Assembly: GCF_024508235.1 (NCBI RefSeq)
Contig: NZ_CP101943.1
Span: forward strand, 1,647,112 to 1,711,111
From: Halococcus qingdaonensis
GTDB lineage: Archaea; Halobacteriota; Halobacteria; Halobacteriales; Halococcaceae
Length of the DNA: 64,000 nucleotides
Direction of reading: 5' to 3'
The notes below the pieces were generated by a model. The model worked only from the letters and a program-made list of their open reading frames with translations. It was not told the DNA's origin and did no database searches. The position numbers and the translations under genes are program-made. Positions 17,427 to 25,918 of this stretch are shown here, piece by piece. Numbering within the stretch: position 1 is the first letter of the stretch; each line of letters begins with the position of its first letter.

Positions 17427-20003
17427 ATGAGTCATGCCAACGGGCTGCCCGACGCAGCCGGAACCGTCGTCATCGGCGCGGGCATCGTCGGCTGTAGCAC
17501 GGCCTATCACCTCGCCGAACTGGGTCGGGAAGATGTTCTGGTACTCGACCGGGGCCCGCTGCCGACCACCGGCGGCTCCTCGACACACGCGCCGGGGATC
17601 ATGTTCCAGACCGACGAGCCGAAGGTGCTCTCGAAATTCGCCACCTACAGCCGGAAGTTGTACTCCGGTCTGGAGCGCGACGACGGGAAAGCGATCTACA
17701 ACGAAACCGGCGGGATCGAGGTCGCGCGCAGCGACGAGCGGATGGACTACCTCCAACGGCGGGTCGAGTGGGCGAAAGCGTGGGGCGTGCCCGATCCGCA
17801 GCTCCTGAGCCCCGAGGAAGTCGCGGAAAAGCTCCCGCTCGTGGATCCCGACGCCATCCAGGGCGGCTACTACTCGCCGACGGACGGACAGGCATCGGGT
17901 GTTCGTGCGTGTGCGGCGCTCGCCGAGCAAGCGGAGGCGATGGGCGCGGAGTTCGTCGGCCACACGAAAGTCGAGGACATCGAGGCCGACGGTGAGGGAG
18001 TACAGGGGATCGTCACCGAGAACGGTCGCGTCGAGTGCAATGAGGTCGTGGTAGCGACCAACATCTGGGCGCGCCAGCTGAGCGAGAAACTCGACGTCCA
18101 TCTCCCGGTCGCACCGGTCGAACACCAGTACACGATGACCGAACCGCTCGCCGAACTCGACGGGCGAGAACAGGACGTCACCGACGATCCGGTCTACGAG
18201 AACTACAAGTCGGTCTCCGGCGACAAGAGCGAGGTGCTCCTCCAGGACCCCGACCGACCGATACTGCGGGACCAGGACAACGCGATGTACTTCCGAACGC
18301 ACGGGGACCGCTACGGGATCGGCTCGTACAACCACGAGCCGGTCGTGCCCGATCCGGAGGAATTGGGTGGGAACGACGAGGACGGCGGCAATCAGGCGTC
18401 GATCCACGAGTTCACCGAGGAGTTCTTCGAGAACGCTACCCACCCCGATCGCCAGGAGAAGGCTCCCCGAACCGCGAGCGACGAGCTCCTGCCGGCGACG
18501 GCGGGGAAGGATCTGGACTACAAGTACAACGGGATGTACTCCGCGTCGCCGAACGGAATGCCGACGATGGGGCCTGTCCAGGAGTGTCCGGGGCTCTGGA
18601 CGGGGCTCACCACGTGGATCACTCACGCCGGCGGCGCGGGCAAGGCGCTCGCCGAGTGGATGGAGACCGGCGTCCCGCGGCTGCCCGACGGCCCGATCGA
18701 CCTCCGGAACTGCGACGTCAACCGGTTCGCACCCCACACGGGGAGCTGGGACTTCACGCGTGACCTCGCTGACGAGGAGTATCGCAACCTCTACAGCATC
18801 GTCCATCCGAAGTGGGTCCGAACCGAGTACCAGCGCGACATCCGGCGCACGCCGATCTATCACAGTCATCAGGATTTGGACGCCGAGCTGTGGGCCGAGG
18901 CCGGCTGGGAGTCCCCACAGTGGTTCGAATCCAACGAGGATCTCTTGGAGAGCTACGGCGAGCAGATCCCCGATCGCGAGGGTTGGGAGGGCAAGTTCTG
19001 GTCGCCGCTCGAAGGCGCGGAGTCGCTCCACGTCCGAGAGGCCGTCGGGCTCCACGACATGACCCCGTTCAACAAGATGGAGCTCGTCGGCACAGGTGTA
19101 GACGAGTTCCTCCAAAACCTCTGTACGAACGACATGGACCTCGACGTGGGACAGATCCGCTACACACTCATGTGTAACGAAGCCGGCGGCGTCCGCGCCG
19201 ATATCACCGTGACCCGCGTCGACGAGCACCGATACCTGCTGCTCACGACCGGTCGCGAGGTCGGGCAGAACCACCTCGCGTGGGTCCGCGAGCAGGCCCC
19301 CGAGAGCGTAGTTGTCAACGACGTCACCTCCAGCCTGGCGGCGATGGTCTGTACGGGCCCGGACGCCCGCAAGACCCTCTCGAAGGTGATCGACGCCGAC
19401 CTCTCGGATGAAAACTTTCCGTTCTACACGAGCCAGCAGACGTTCGTGGAGAACGTCCCCGTGACGGCGCTCAGACTCTCCTACGCCGGCGAGCTCGGCT
19501 GGGAGCTCTACACGCCGTCCGAGTACGGCGAGACGCTTTGGGAGCACGTCATGGAGGCAGGCGCGGAGTACGACATCCGCCCCTACGGCAACGGCGCGCT
19601 CGACTCGCTCCGCATCGAGAAGGGATTCAGACTCTGGGGCGAGGACCTCCACACCGAGCACGACCCCTACGAAGCGGGCCTCGGCTGGGCCGTCGATCTC
19701 GACACGGAGTTCGTCGGCAAGGAAGCGATCGCGGCGGCCGCCGAGGGCGACGTCGATCGGAGAGTGGCCTGTCTCACGCTCGACGACCCCGAGCAGGTCG
19801 TGCTCGCCGACCGGCCCGTTCTCACGTCCAACGGTGACGAAGTGCTCGGCTACGTCCACGCCGCCGAATACGGCTACACCGTCGGGGCCTGCGTCGTCTA
19901 CACCTACCTCCCGCCCGAATTCGCCGAACCGGGAACCGAGGTCGACGTGCTCTACGAGGGCGAGCGCTACGGGGCGACGGTGCGCGACGAACCGCTGTTG
20001 TAG
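17427..20003 (+). CDS. FAD oxidoreductase-GcvT fusion, dimethylglycine/sarcosine dehydrogenase type (copy 1)
   Basis: The 858-residue protein has an N-terminal DAO-type FAD domain (GTVVIGAGIVGCSTAYHLAE, residues 11-30), an FAO-type linker, and a GcvT domain plus C-terminal barrel from about residue 465. STHAPGIMFQT near residue 53 aligns with the WHAAGL region whose His binds FAD covalently in mammalian dimethylglycine dehydrogenase. The GcvT part keeps the catalytic Asp in AGGVRADITV. Such enzymes oxidise an N-methyl group and pass it to tetrahydrofolate as 5,10-methylene-THF. Compared with copy 2 it carries about 24 extra residues in the FAD half, so the two probably differ in substrate. 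Confidence 0.88.
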   Translation: MSHANGLPDAAGTVVIGAGIVGCSTAYHLAELGREDVLVLDRGPLPTTGGSSTHAPGIMFQTDEPKVLSKFATYSRKLYSGLERDDGKAIYNETGGIEVARSDERMDYLQRRVEWAKAWGVPDPQLLSPEEVAEKLPLVDPDAIQGGYYSPTDGQASGVRACAALAEQAEAMGAEFVGHTKVEDIEADGEGVQGIVTENGRVECNEVVVATNIWARQLSEKLDVHLPVAPVEHQYTMTEPLAELDGREQDVTDDPVYENYKSVSGDKSEVLLQDPDRPILRDQDNAMYFRTHGDRYGIGSYNHEPVVPDPEELGGNDEDGGNQASIHEFTEEFFENATHPDRQEKAPRTASDELLPATAGKDLDYKYNGMYSASPNGMPTMGPVQECPGLWTGLTTWITHAGGAGKALAEWMETGVPRLPDGPIDLRNCDVNRFAPHTGSWDFTRDLADEEYRNLYSIVHPKWVRTEYQRDIRRTPIYHSHQDLDAELWAEAGWESPQWFESNEDLLESYGEQIPDREGWEGKFWSPLEGAESLHVREAVGLHDMTPFNKMELVGTGVDEFLQNLCTNDMDLDVGQIRYTLMCNEAGGVRADITVTRVDEHRYLLLTTGREVGQNHLAWVREQAPESVVVNDVTSSLAAMVCTGPDARKTLSKVIDADLSDENFPFYTSQQTFVENVPVTALRLSYAGELGWELYTPSEYGETLWEHVMEAGAEYDIRPYGNGALDSLRIEKGFRLWGEDLHTEHDPYEAGLGWAVDLDTEFVGKEAIAAAAEGDVDRRVACLTLDDPEQVVLADRPVLTSNGDEVLGYVHAAEYGYTVGACVVYTYLPPEFAEPGTEVDVLYEGERYGATVRDEPLL

Positions 20004-20080
20004 CCATGTTTGTCGATTTCTCGACGATTCGTCGCCGCGCACCGACGGACTACTAAACGGCTGTGGTAGTCCACCCCGTC

Positions 20081-20088
20081 TTTTAAAC
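20081..20088 (+). promoter_or_regulatory. TATA box for the second FAD-GcvT gene
   Basis: ttttaaac lies about 28 bases before the ATG at 20113 in a 109-base gap. It implies that the second fusion gene and the dehydratase behind it can be transcribed without copy 1, as a leaderless message. Confidence 0.55.
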
Positions 20089-20112
20089 CCACGACGGCGG
20101 AAGCCACACGGC

Positions 20113-22617
20113 ATGAGCACAGGGACCACACTGCCGGAGAGCGCCGGGACCATCGTCGTGGGGGCCGGCTGCGTCGGCTGTTCGGCGGCCTACCACCTCG
20201 CCGAGCAGGGCCGCGAGGACGTCGTCGTCGTGGATCGCGGACCGCTGTTCGAGACTGGCGGCTCGACCTCGCACGCGCCCGGACTCGTCTATCAGACCAA
20301 CGGCGGCAAACTGATGACGGAGTTGGCCGCGTACACGCGCGAACTCTATTCCGATCTCGACAGCTACCGGATGTCGGGCGGCATCGAGGTCGCCTATACC
20401 GAGGACCGATGGAAGTTCCTCAAACGAAAGCGCGAGTGGGGCCAATCCTACGGGCTTGACGGTGGCGAACTGCTCTCGCCCGCGGAGGTCGAAGAGCGCG
20501 TCCCGCAGATCGATTCGACCGTGATCCACGGTGGCTACTACCTCCCGACCGACGGCAAGGCCCACGCGGTCGACGCCTCGCGGAAGATGGCCGAGCGCGC
20601 CCAGGAGGTCGGCCACGAATTCTACGGCAACACGCTCGTCACGGACGTCGAGACGAGTGACGGGGCGGTCCAGGCGGTCGTCACCGAGAACGGCCGCATC
20701 GCATGCGACGAGCTGCTGGTGGCGACGAACATCTGGGGCCCGCTCTTTGGGGATATGATCGACACCGACATCCCGCTGGTTCCGTGTTCACATCAGTATC
20801 TCGTGAGCGAACCGCTCGACGAACTGGTGGGAGCCGAGCGCGAGATCGAACAGCCGCTCCTCCGTCATCAGGATTATTCGGAGTATTTCCGCCAGCACGG
20901 CGACTCCTATGGAGTGGGATCGTACAACCACGAACCGCTGCTCGTCGATCCCGAGGACATCTACGGACCCGAGAAACTCGACGACCTCGGGCTCGAATAC
21001 CCCTCGCTCCGGGAGTTCGCCGCCGAGCACTTCTACGAGAACACGCATCCCGATCACGACGAGAGCGCGTACGACGCCGCACGCGAACTCGTACCGGCGC
21101 TCGACGGCGTCGAGTGGGAGACCGAGATGAACGGGATGTTCTGCTTCACTCCCGACGGAATGCCGATTCTCGGCCCGGACGAGGACACCGAGGGACTGTG
21201 GTGGTCGCTCGCCATCTGGGTCACCCAGTCTGGCGGCGTCGGCAGCGTCGTCGCCGAGTGGATGGAAAATGGAGTTCCGCGGCTCGACGGCGAGCGCGTC
21301 AACGCCGAGCCCGCCCACATCAGTCGGTTTCAGCCCCACGCCGGCAGTCGGGAGTTCACCTACGGGCGGGGTGCCCAGCAGTATCAGGAGGTCTACCAGC
21401 TGATCCATCCGCGTGAACAGCCCGAAGACCAGCGTGCGCTCCGCCGGAGCCCGTTCTACGACCGACAGGACGACCTCGGCGCGGAGTTCTACGACACCAA
21501 CGGCTGGGAAGTTCCCCAGTGGTACGAGACGAACGAGTCCCTCCTGAGCGAGTACGAGGTCCCCGACAGACCCGACTGGCTCGCGCGCAACTGGTCGAAG
21601 GCGCAGGGCGTCGAACACCAGGCCGTCCGTGATCGAGTGGCGATGTTCGACATGACGACGTTCACCGGGATCGAGATCGCCGGCGAGGGCACGATGGAGT
21701 TCCTCCAAGAGCTCTTGACCAACGACATGGACTGCCCAGTCGGACGGATGCGGTACGCGGCGATGCTGAACGAAGACGGCGGCATCCTCGCGGATCTGAC
21801 CGTCGCACGGCTCGACGAAGATCGGTATCTGCTGACGACGGGCGGCGGCAACTCCGCGACGCTCCACTCGCGCTGGATCCGCGAGCACGCGCCCGAATCG
21901 CTCTCGATCACGGTTCACGATTCGAGCCGTTCCGGAGTGGGCGTCTGGGGGCCGGAAGCACGGGAACTGCTCGGACCGCTCGTCGAGGCGGACCTCTCGA
22001 ACGACGCCTTCCCGTTCTACGGGGTGCAAGAAACCTATCTGGAGAGCCTGCCAGTGACGATGCTTCGGCTCTCCTACGCCGGCGAACTCGGCTGGGAGAT
22101 CTACACACCCACCGAGTACGGCGCGCGGCTCTGGGACACCCTCTGGGAAGCGGGCCAGGAGCATGGGATCGTCCCGATGGGCTGGGAGGCGCTCGCCTCG
22201 GCGAGTCTGGAGAAGGGCTATCGGCTCTGGGGCACGGACGTCACGCCCGAATACACGCCCGACGAGGCGGGTATCGGCTTCGCGGTCGACACCGATACCG
22301 AGTTCATCGGGAAGGACGCGCTGCTCGCGGCGCGCGAGGCGGGCGTCGACCGAAAGCTTACTCCGCTCACGCTCGATGGATCGGGAATGATCGTTGATTC
22401 GGGTCATCCGATCCTCGACGGTGAGGACGTGATCGGCTACGGCTGTCGCGCCGGCTACGGCTACAGCATCGACGCGGGCATCGTCTACTCGTACCTGCCG
22501 ACCGAGTACGCCGACGCGGGGACGTCGCTCGACGTGCGCTACGAGGGCGAGCGCTACGCCGCGACGGTGCGCGACGAGCCGCTGTTCGACCCCGAGATGG
22601 AACGGATGCGCGGGTAG
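20113..22617 (+). CDS. FAD oxidoreductase-GcvT fusion, dimethylglycine/sarcosine dehydrogenase type (copy 2)
   Basis: This 834-residue paralogue of the preceding gene shows the same order: FAD-binding GTIVVGAGCVGCSAAYHLAE (residues 11-30), a candidate covalent-FAD His in TSHAPGLVYQT, then GcvT with GGILADLTVARLDEDRYLL carrying the catalytic Asp, then the barrel ending RYEGERYAATVRDEPLFD. The ATG at 20113 is chosen because homology to copy 1 begins there and a TATA box sits 28 bases ahead; the frame itself is open further upstream. Stepwise oxidation of dimethylglycine to sarcosine and sarcosine to glycine by the two copies is a reasonable inference, but which does which cannot be told here. 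Confidence 0.88.
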   Translation: MSTGTTLPESAGTIVVGAGCVGCSAAYHLAEQGREDVVVVDRGPLFETGGSTSHAPGLVYQTNGGKLMTELAAYTRELYSDLDSYRMSGGIEVAYTEDRWKFLKRKREWGQSYGLDGGELLSPAEVEERVPQIDSTVIHGGYYLPTDGKAHAVDASRKMAERAQEVGHEFYGNTLVTDVETSDGAVQAVVTENGRIACDELLVATNIWGPLFGDMIDTDIPLVPCSHQYLVSEPLDELVGAEREIEQPLLRHQDYSEYFRQHGDSYGVGSYNHEPLLVDPEDIYGPEKLDDLGLEYPSLREFAAEHFYENTHPDHDESAYDAARELVPALDGVEWETEMNGMFCFTPDGMPILGPDEDTEGLWWSLAIWVTQSGGVGSVVAEWMENGVPRLDGERVNAEPAHISRFQPHAGSREFTYGRGAQQYQEVYQLIHPREQPEDQRALRRSPFYDRQDDLGAEFYDTNGWEVPQWYETNESLLSEYEVPDRPDWLARNWSKAQGVEHQAVRDRVAMFDMTTFTGIEIAGEGTMEFLQELLTNDMDCPVGRMRYAAMLNEDGGILADLTVARLDEDRYLLTTGGGNSATLHSRWIREHAPESLSITVHDSSRSGVGVWGPEARELLGPLVEADLSNDAFPFYGVQETYLESLPVTMLRLSYAGELGWEIYTPTEYGARLWDTLWEAGQEHGIVPMGWEALASASLEKGYRLWGTDVTPEYTPDEAGIGFAVDTDTEFIGKDALLAAREAGVDRKLTPLTLDGSGMIVDSGHPILDGEDVIGYGCRAGYGYSIDAGIVYSYLPTEYADAGTSLDVRYEGERYAATVRDEPLFDPEMERMRG

Positions 22618-22621
22618 TTCG

Positions 22622-23845
22622 ATGAGCGAGTCAGTCACCTTCGCCGACATCGAGGCGGCCCGCGAGCGCCTCGACGACGAGTCGGTCGTCAAACGAACCC
22701 CCGTCGAGCGGAGCACCTCGCTCGGCGAACTGACCGACAGCGAGGTCCACCTGAAGATGGAACACCTCCAGTGGACCGGCTCGTTCAAGACGCGCGGTGC
22801 GTACAACAAGATCGCACAGCTCGTCGAGGACGGGGGGACCGATCGCGTGGTCGCCGCGAGCGCCGGCAACCACGCCCAGGGGGTCGCGCTTGCGGCGACG
22901 ACACTCGGCATCGACGCCACGATCGTGATGCCGAAGGCCGCCCCGCAGGCGAAAGTCGACGCGACGCGTGGCTACGGCGCGCGGGTCGAACTCGTCGGTC
23001 AGGACTTCCAGGCGGCGATGGATCACGCTCAGGGGCTCGTCGACGACGAGGCGACCGCGTTCGTCCACGCCTACGACGACCCCGCGATCGTCGCTGGACA
23101 GGGAACGTTGGGGATCGAGATGTACGAGGACTGCAACGTCGACACCGTCATCGTCCCGATCGGCGGTGGCGGGCTGATCTCGGGCATCGCGACCGCGATG
23201 AACAAGCTCTCGCCGGGAACGCGCGTCGTCGGCGTGCAGGCCGAAGGGGCTGCCACAGTACCGGACAGCCTCGACAAGGGGATTCCAGTCACGCTCGATT
23301 CGGTCAACACCATCGCCGACGGGATCGCCACCGGTGGGATCTCGGAGCTCACCCTCTCGCTCATCGAGGAACACGTCGACGAGATCGTCACCGTGACCGA
23401 CGGCGAGATCGCCCGTGCCGTGCTCCTGCTCATGGAGCGTGCCAAACAGGTCGTCGAGGGGGCCGGCGCGGCGTCGGTCGCCGCCCTGCTGAGTGAGGAT
23501 CTCGACGTCGAGGGCGAGACGGTGTTCGCGCTGCTGTGCGGGGGGAACCTCGACATGACGATGCTGCGCACGGTGTTGATCCACGCGCTCACCGACCGCG
23601 AGCAGATCCTCCGCCTGCGCGTGCGCATCACCGACCGCCCCGGCGAGATGAACACGATATCGAGCATCATCGGCGGCCACGGTGCTAACATCCGCAGCGT
23701 GCGCCACGACCGCTCGGTGCCCGAACTCGACGTCGGCGAGGCCTACCTCGTCTTCGAGATCGAAACCAGCGGCACCGGCCACGCACGCACCGTCATCCGG
23801 TCGATCCGCGATCGCGGCTACGAGGTCAGCCACGAGAACGCCTGA
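22622..23845 (+). CDS. ilvA: Threonine/serine dehydratase with ACT domain
   Basis: The 407-residue PLP enzyme deaminates threonine to 2-oxobutyrate or serine to pyruvate. GSFKTRGAYNKI near residue 55 holds the PLP lysine, SAGNHAQGVA and the phosphate loop GGGGLISGIA follow, and the C-terminus is an ACT regulatory domain (RVRITDRPGEMNTISSIIGG). It begins 4 bases after the second FAD-GcvT gene and is almost surely co-transcribed with it. That pairing suggests a catabolic job: glycine from demethylation could become serine and then pyruvate. Biosynthetic threonine deaminase for isoleucine is the alternative. Confidence 0.92.
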   Translation: MSESVTFADIEAARERLDDESVVKRTPVERSTSLGELTDSEVHLKMEHLQWTGSFKTRGAYNKIAQLVEDGGTDRVVAASAGNHAQGVALAATTLGIDATIVMPKAAPQAKVDATRGYGARVELVGQDFQAAMDHAQGLVDDEATAFVHAYDDPAIVAGQGTLGIEMYEDCNVDTVIVPIGGGGLISGIATAMNKLSPGTRVVGVQAEGAATVPDSLDKGIPVTLDSVNTIADGIATGGISELTLSLIEEHVDEIVTVTDGEIARAVLLLMERAKQVVEGAGAASVAALLSEDLDVEGETVFALLCGGNLDMTMLRTVLIHALTDREQILRLRVRITDRPGEMNTISSIIGGHGANIRSVRHDRSVPELDVGEAYLVFEIETSGTGHARTVIRSIRDRGYEVSHENA

Positions 23846-23910
23846 TCGCAGCGATCGTTGATGGTGCTGCCACGACAGATCGACGATCGACGAAAACGGA
23901 GTCGACGGAA

Positions 23911-23918
23911 TCATATAT
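23911..23918 (+). promoter_or_regulatory. TATA box for HMG-CoA synthase
   Basis: tcatatat is centred about 27 bases before the ATG at 23941, the only such element in the 95-base gap. It predicts a leaderless transcript separate from the dehydratase operon. Confidence 0.6.
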
Positions 23919-23940
23919 CTCGTGGCCGCTTACTGAACGC

Positions 23941-25275
23941 ATGAACGTCGGCATCGACGCGGTCGCCATCCACGCCGGAAAGCTCAGGCTCGACCTCGCG
24001 GAGACGCTCGCCCCCGCGCTGGACGAGGAGCCCGAGAAGTTCACGAAGGGGCTCGGCCTCCACGCGAGTTCGTTCCCCGATGTCGAGGAGGACATCGTGA
24101 CGATGGGCGCGAACGCCGCGCACAAACTGATGGAGCGCAAGGGGCTCACCCCTGACGACATCGGCCGGATCGACGTCGCCACCGAGAGCGCCTTCGACAA
24201 CGCCAAACCCGTCTCGACGTACGTCGCGGGCTGTCTCGAACAGGTCTACGACGAGGACTTCCACCACGCGAACAAGGGCGAGCGCAAGTTCGCGTGCATC
24301 GCGGGCACACAGAGCCTCGACGACGCCTACAACTGGATCCGCGCCGGGCGCAATCGCGGCCGCGCGGCGCTCGTGATCGCCACCGACACCGCCCTCTACG
24401 CGCGCGGCGACGCCGGCGAGGCGACGCAGGGCGCGGGCGCGGTGGCGATGCTCATCGCCGAGAACCCTGACCTCGTCGAAATGAGCGTCGAACAGGGGTT
24501 CGGCAGCGCCGACGAGACCGACTTCCTCAAGCCGAACCAGCAGTTCCCGAGCGTCGACGGCCAGCGCTCGGTCCAGGTCTATCTCGCGCGGATGCGCGAA
24601 GCCCTGGAGGACTACGAGAGCGTCGCCGAGGAGACCCATCCCGACCAGTTCGAGTATATCCCGTTCCACACGCCGTTCCCCGGCATGGTCAGGAAGGCCG
24701 CGCTGCTCGGCTACCGCCACATGATCCGTAACACCGAGATCGAGGCCGACCTCACCGCAGCGATCGGCGAACAGCCCCGACCCGACGGCTTCGACGACGA
24801 AGCACAGTACCGCGACGCCGTCCGCGACTACATGGACGCGCTGAAGGAAACCGACGCGTACGCGGCGTGGTACGACGACACGATCGAGCCGACGCTCGAC
24901 ATCGCCCGTCACGTCGGCAACTGGTACACCGGCTCGGTCCACGTCGCCCGCGCGAGCGCGCTCCGCAGCGCCCGCGAGGCGGGGATCGACATGACCGGCA
25001 AATCGCTGCTGCTTGGCTCCTATGGCAGCGGCGCACAGGCCGAGATCCACGTCGAAACGGTTCAAGAGGAGTGGACCGAGGAGATCGACGCGCTCGACAT
25101 CGACGAGCAGCTGGCCGAGCGCCGCGACATCTCCTTCGCGGAGTACGAAGAGATCCACGACGTCCACAACCACGACAAGGAGATCGACATCGACGCGTTC
25201 ACCACCCCGAGCGAGGAGTTCGTCCGCGACGGCTCCGGCCCGATGGACGAACGGACCTACCGCTACGTCGAGTAG
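23941..25275 (+). CDS. mvaS: Hydroxymethylglutaryl-CoA synthase
   Basis: The enzyme condenses acetyl-CoA with acetoacetyl-CoA to HMG-CoA, the entry to the mevalonate route for archaeal lipids and carotenoids. The 444-residue thiolase-fold protein carries the nucleophilic Cys in KFACIAGTQSL near residue 120, the His in EYIPFHTPFPGMVRKA, and the C-terminal GLY-rich LLLGSYGSGAQAE. The length and order match haloarchaeal MvaS. It converges with a broken membrane-protein gene, with a hairpin between them. Confidence 0.95.
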   Translation: MNVGIDAVAIHAGKLRLDLAETLAPALDEEPEKFTKGLGLHASSFPDVEEDIVTMGANAAHKLMERKGLTPDDIGRIDVATESAFDNAKPVSTYVAGCLEQVYDEDFHHANKGERKFACIAGTQSLDDAYNWIRAGRNRGRAALVIATDTALYARGDAGEATQGAGAVAMLIAENPDLVEMSVEQGFGSADETDFLKPNQQFPSVDGQRSVQVYLARMREALEDYESVAEETHPDQFEYIPFHTPFPGMVRKAALLGYRHMIRNTEIEADLTAAIGEQPRPDGFDDEAQYRDAVRDYMDALKETDAYAAWYDDTIEPTLDIARHVGNWYTGSVHVARASALRSAREAGIDMTGKSLLLGSYGSGAQAEIHVETVQEEWTEEIDALDIDEQLAERRDISFAEYEEIHDVHNHDKEIDIDAFTTPSEEFVRDGSGPMDERTYRYVE

Positions 25276-25354
25276 TAGTTCCGGTTCACAGAATAGGCTC
25301 CGTGCCTCAGTGGATTCTCAGGTCGTTTTCACTACTGATTTGTGGATTCAGGAA

Positions 25355-25377
25355 CACAAATAGTAGTTCTATTTGTG
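25355..25377. terminator. Hairpin between convergent genes
   Basis: cacaaatag (25355-25363) and ctatttgtg (25369-25377) are perfect reverse complements around a 5-base loop. It lies in the 122-base gap between mvaS and the convergent membrane gene, with T-runs on both sides, and could stop transcription from either direction. The flanks also repeat ttgtggat. Confidence 0.45.
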
Positions 25378-25918
25378 GATGATATGGATGTTTGTCGTTA
25401 CTCGGGGTTTTGTCTGCTGTTGTGGATTTGGGCGAAGCCAATCCCGACACCGATTGATAGGATTATCGGGATACCGAGTGTGGCTATGATACTGTAAAGT
25501 CCTGTGATTAGTGACATTGCAGCCCAGACTCCGACCAAATTGGGCAGTTCAGAGACGGGTGGAATCCCCGTCGCCAACAAGCCGTTTTCATCACCGAGCA
25601 CGAACGCCGTGCCGACGACAATCCCGAGCGTGAGGTGCGAAACAAATCAACCACCAAACCTGCTCCGCCGAGACGTTTCCGAGTGATCAAGGCGGGTTCG
25701 CTCACTAAATAAGTCCAAACGAATGCCGTTACGAAAAATGCGTTGAGAACAACAATCCCACCTAATATGGCTGGACCGATTCCAATAACGATCTCCGCGG
25801 TAGTGGGCCAAAGGAATAGATACAGTGAAGAGAACGCGAATGCAAGAGTGGCGACGACGACACCCGCAACAAGGGGGTTTCTCACTCTACTGGAAAGCCA
25901 CTGCCATCCGTCCATACT

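Noticed and set aside
17259-20153. Very long minus-strand open frame of 964 codons
   Set aside because: It is antisense to the first FAD-GcvT gene. Its Arg/Val-rich product has no family features, a common effect of high-GC haloarchaeal codon use.
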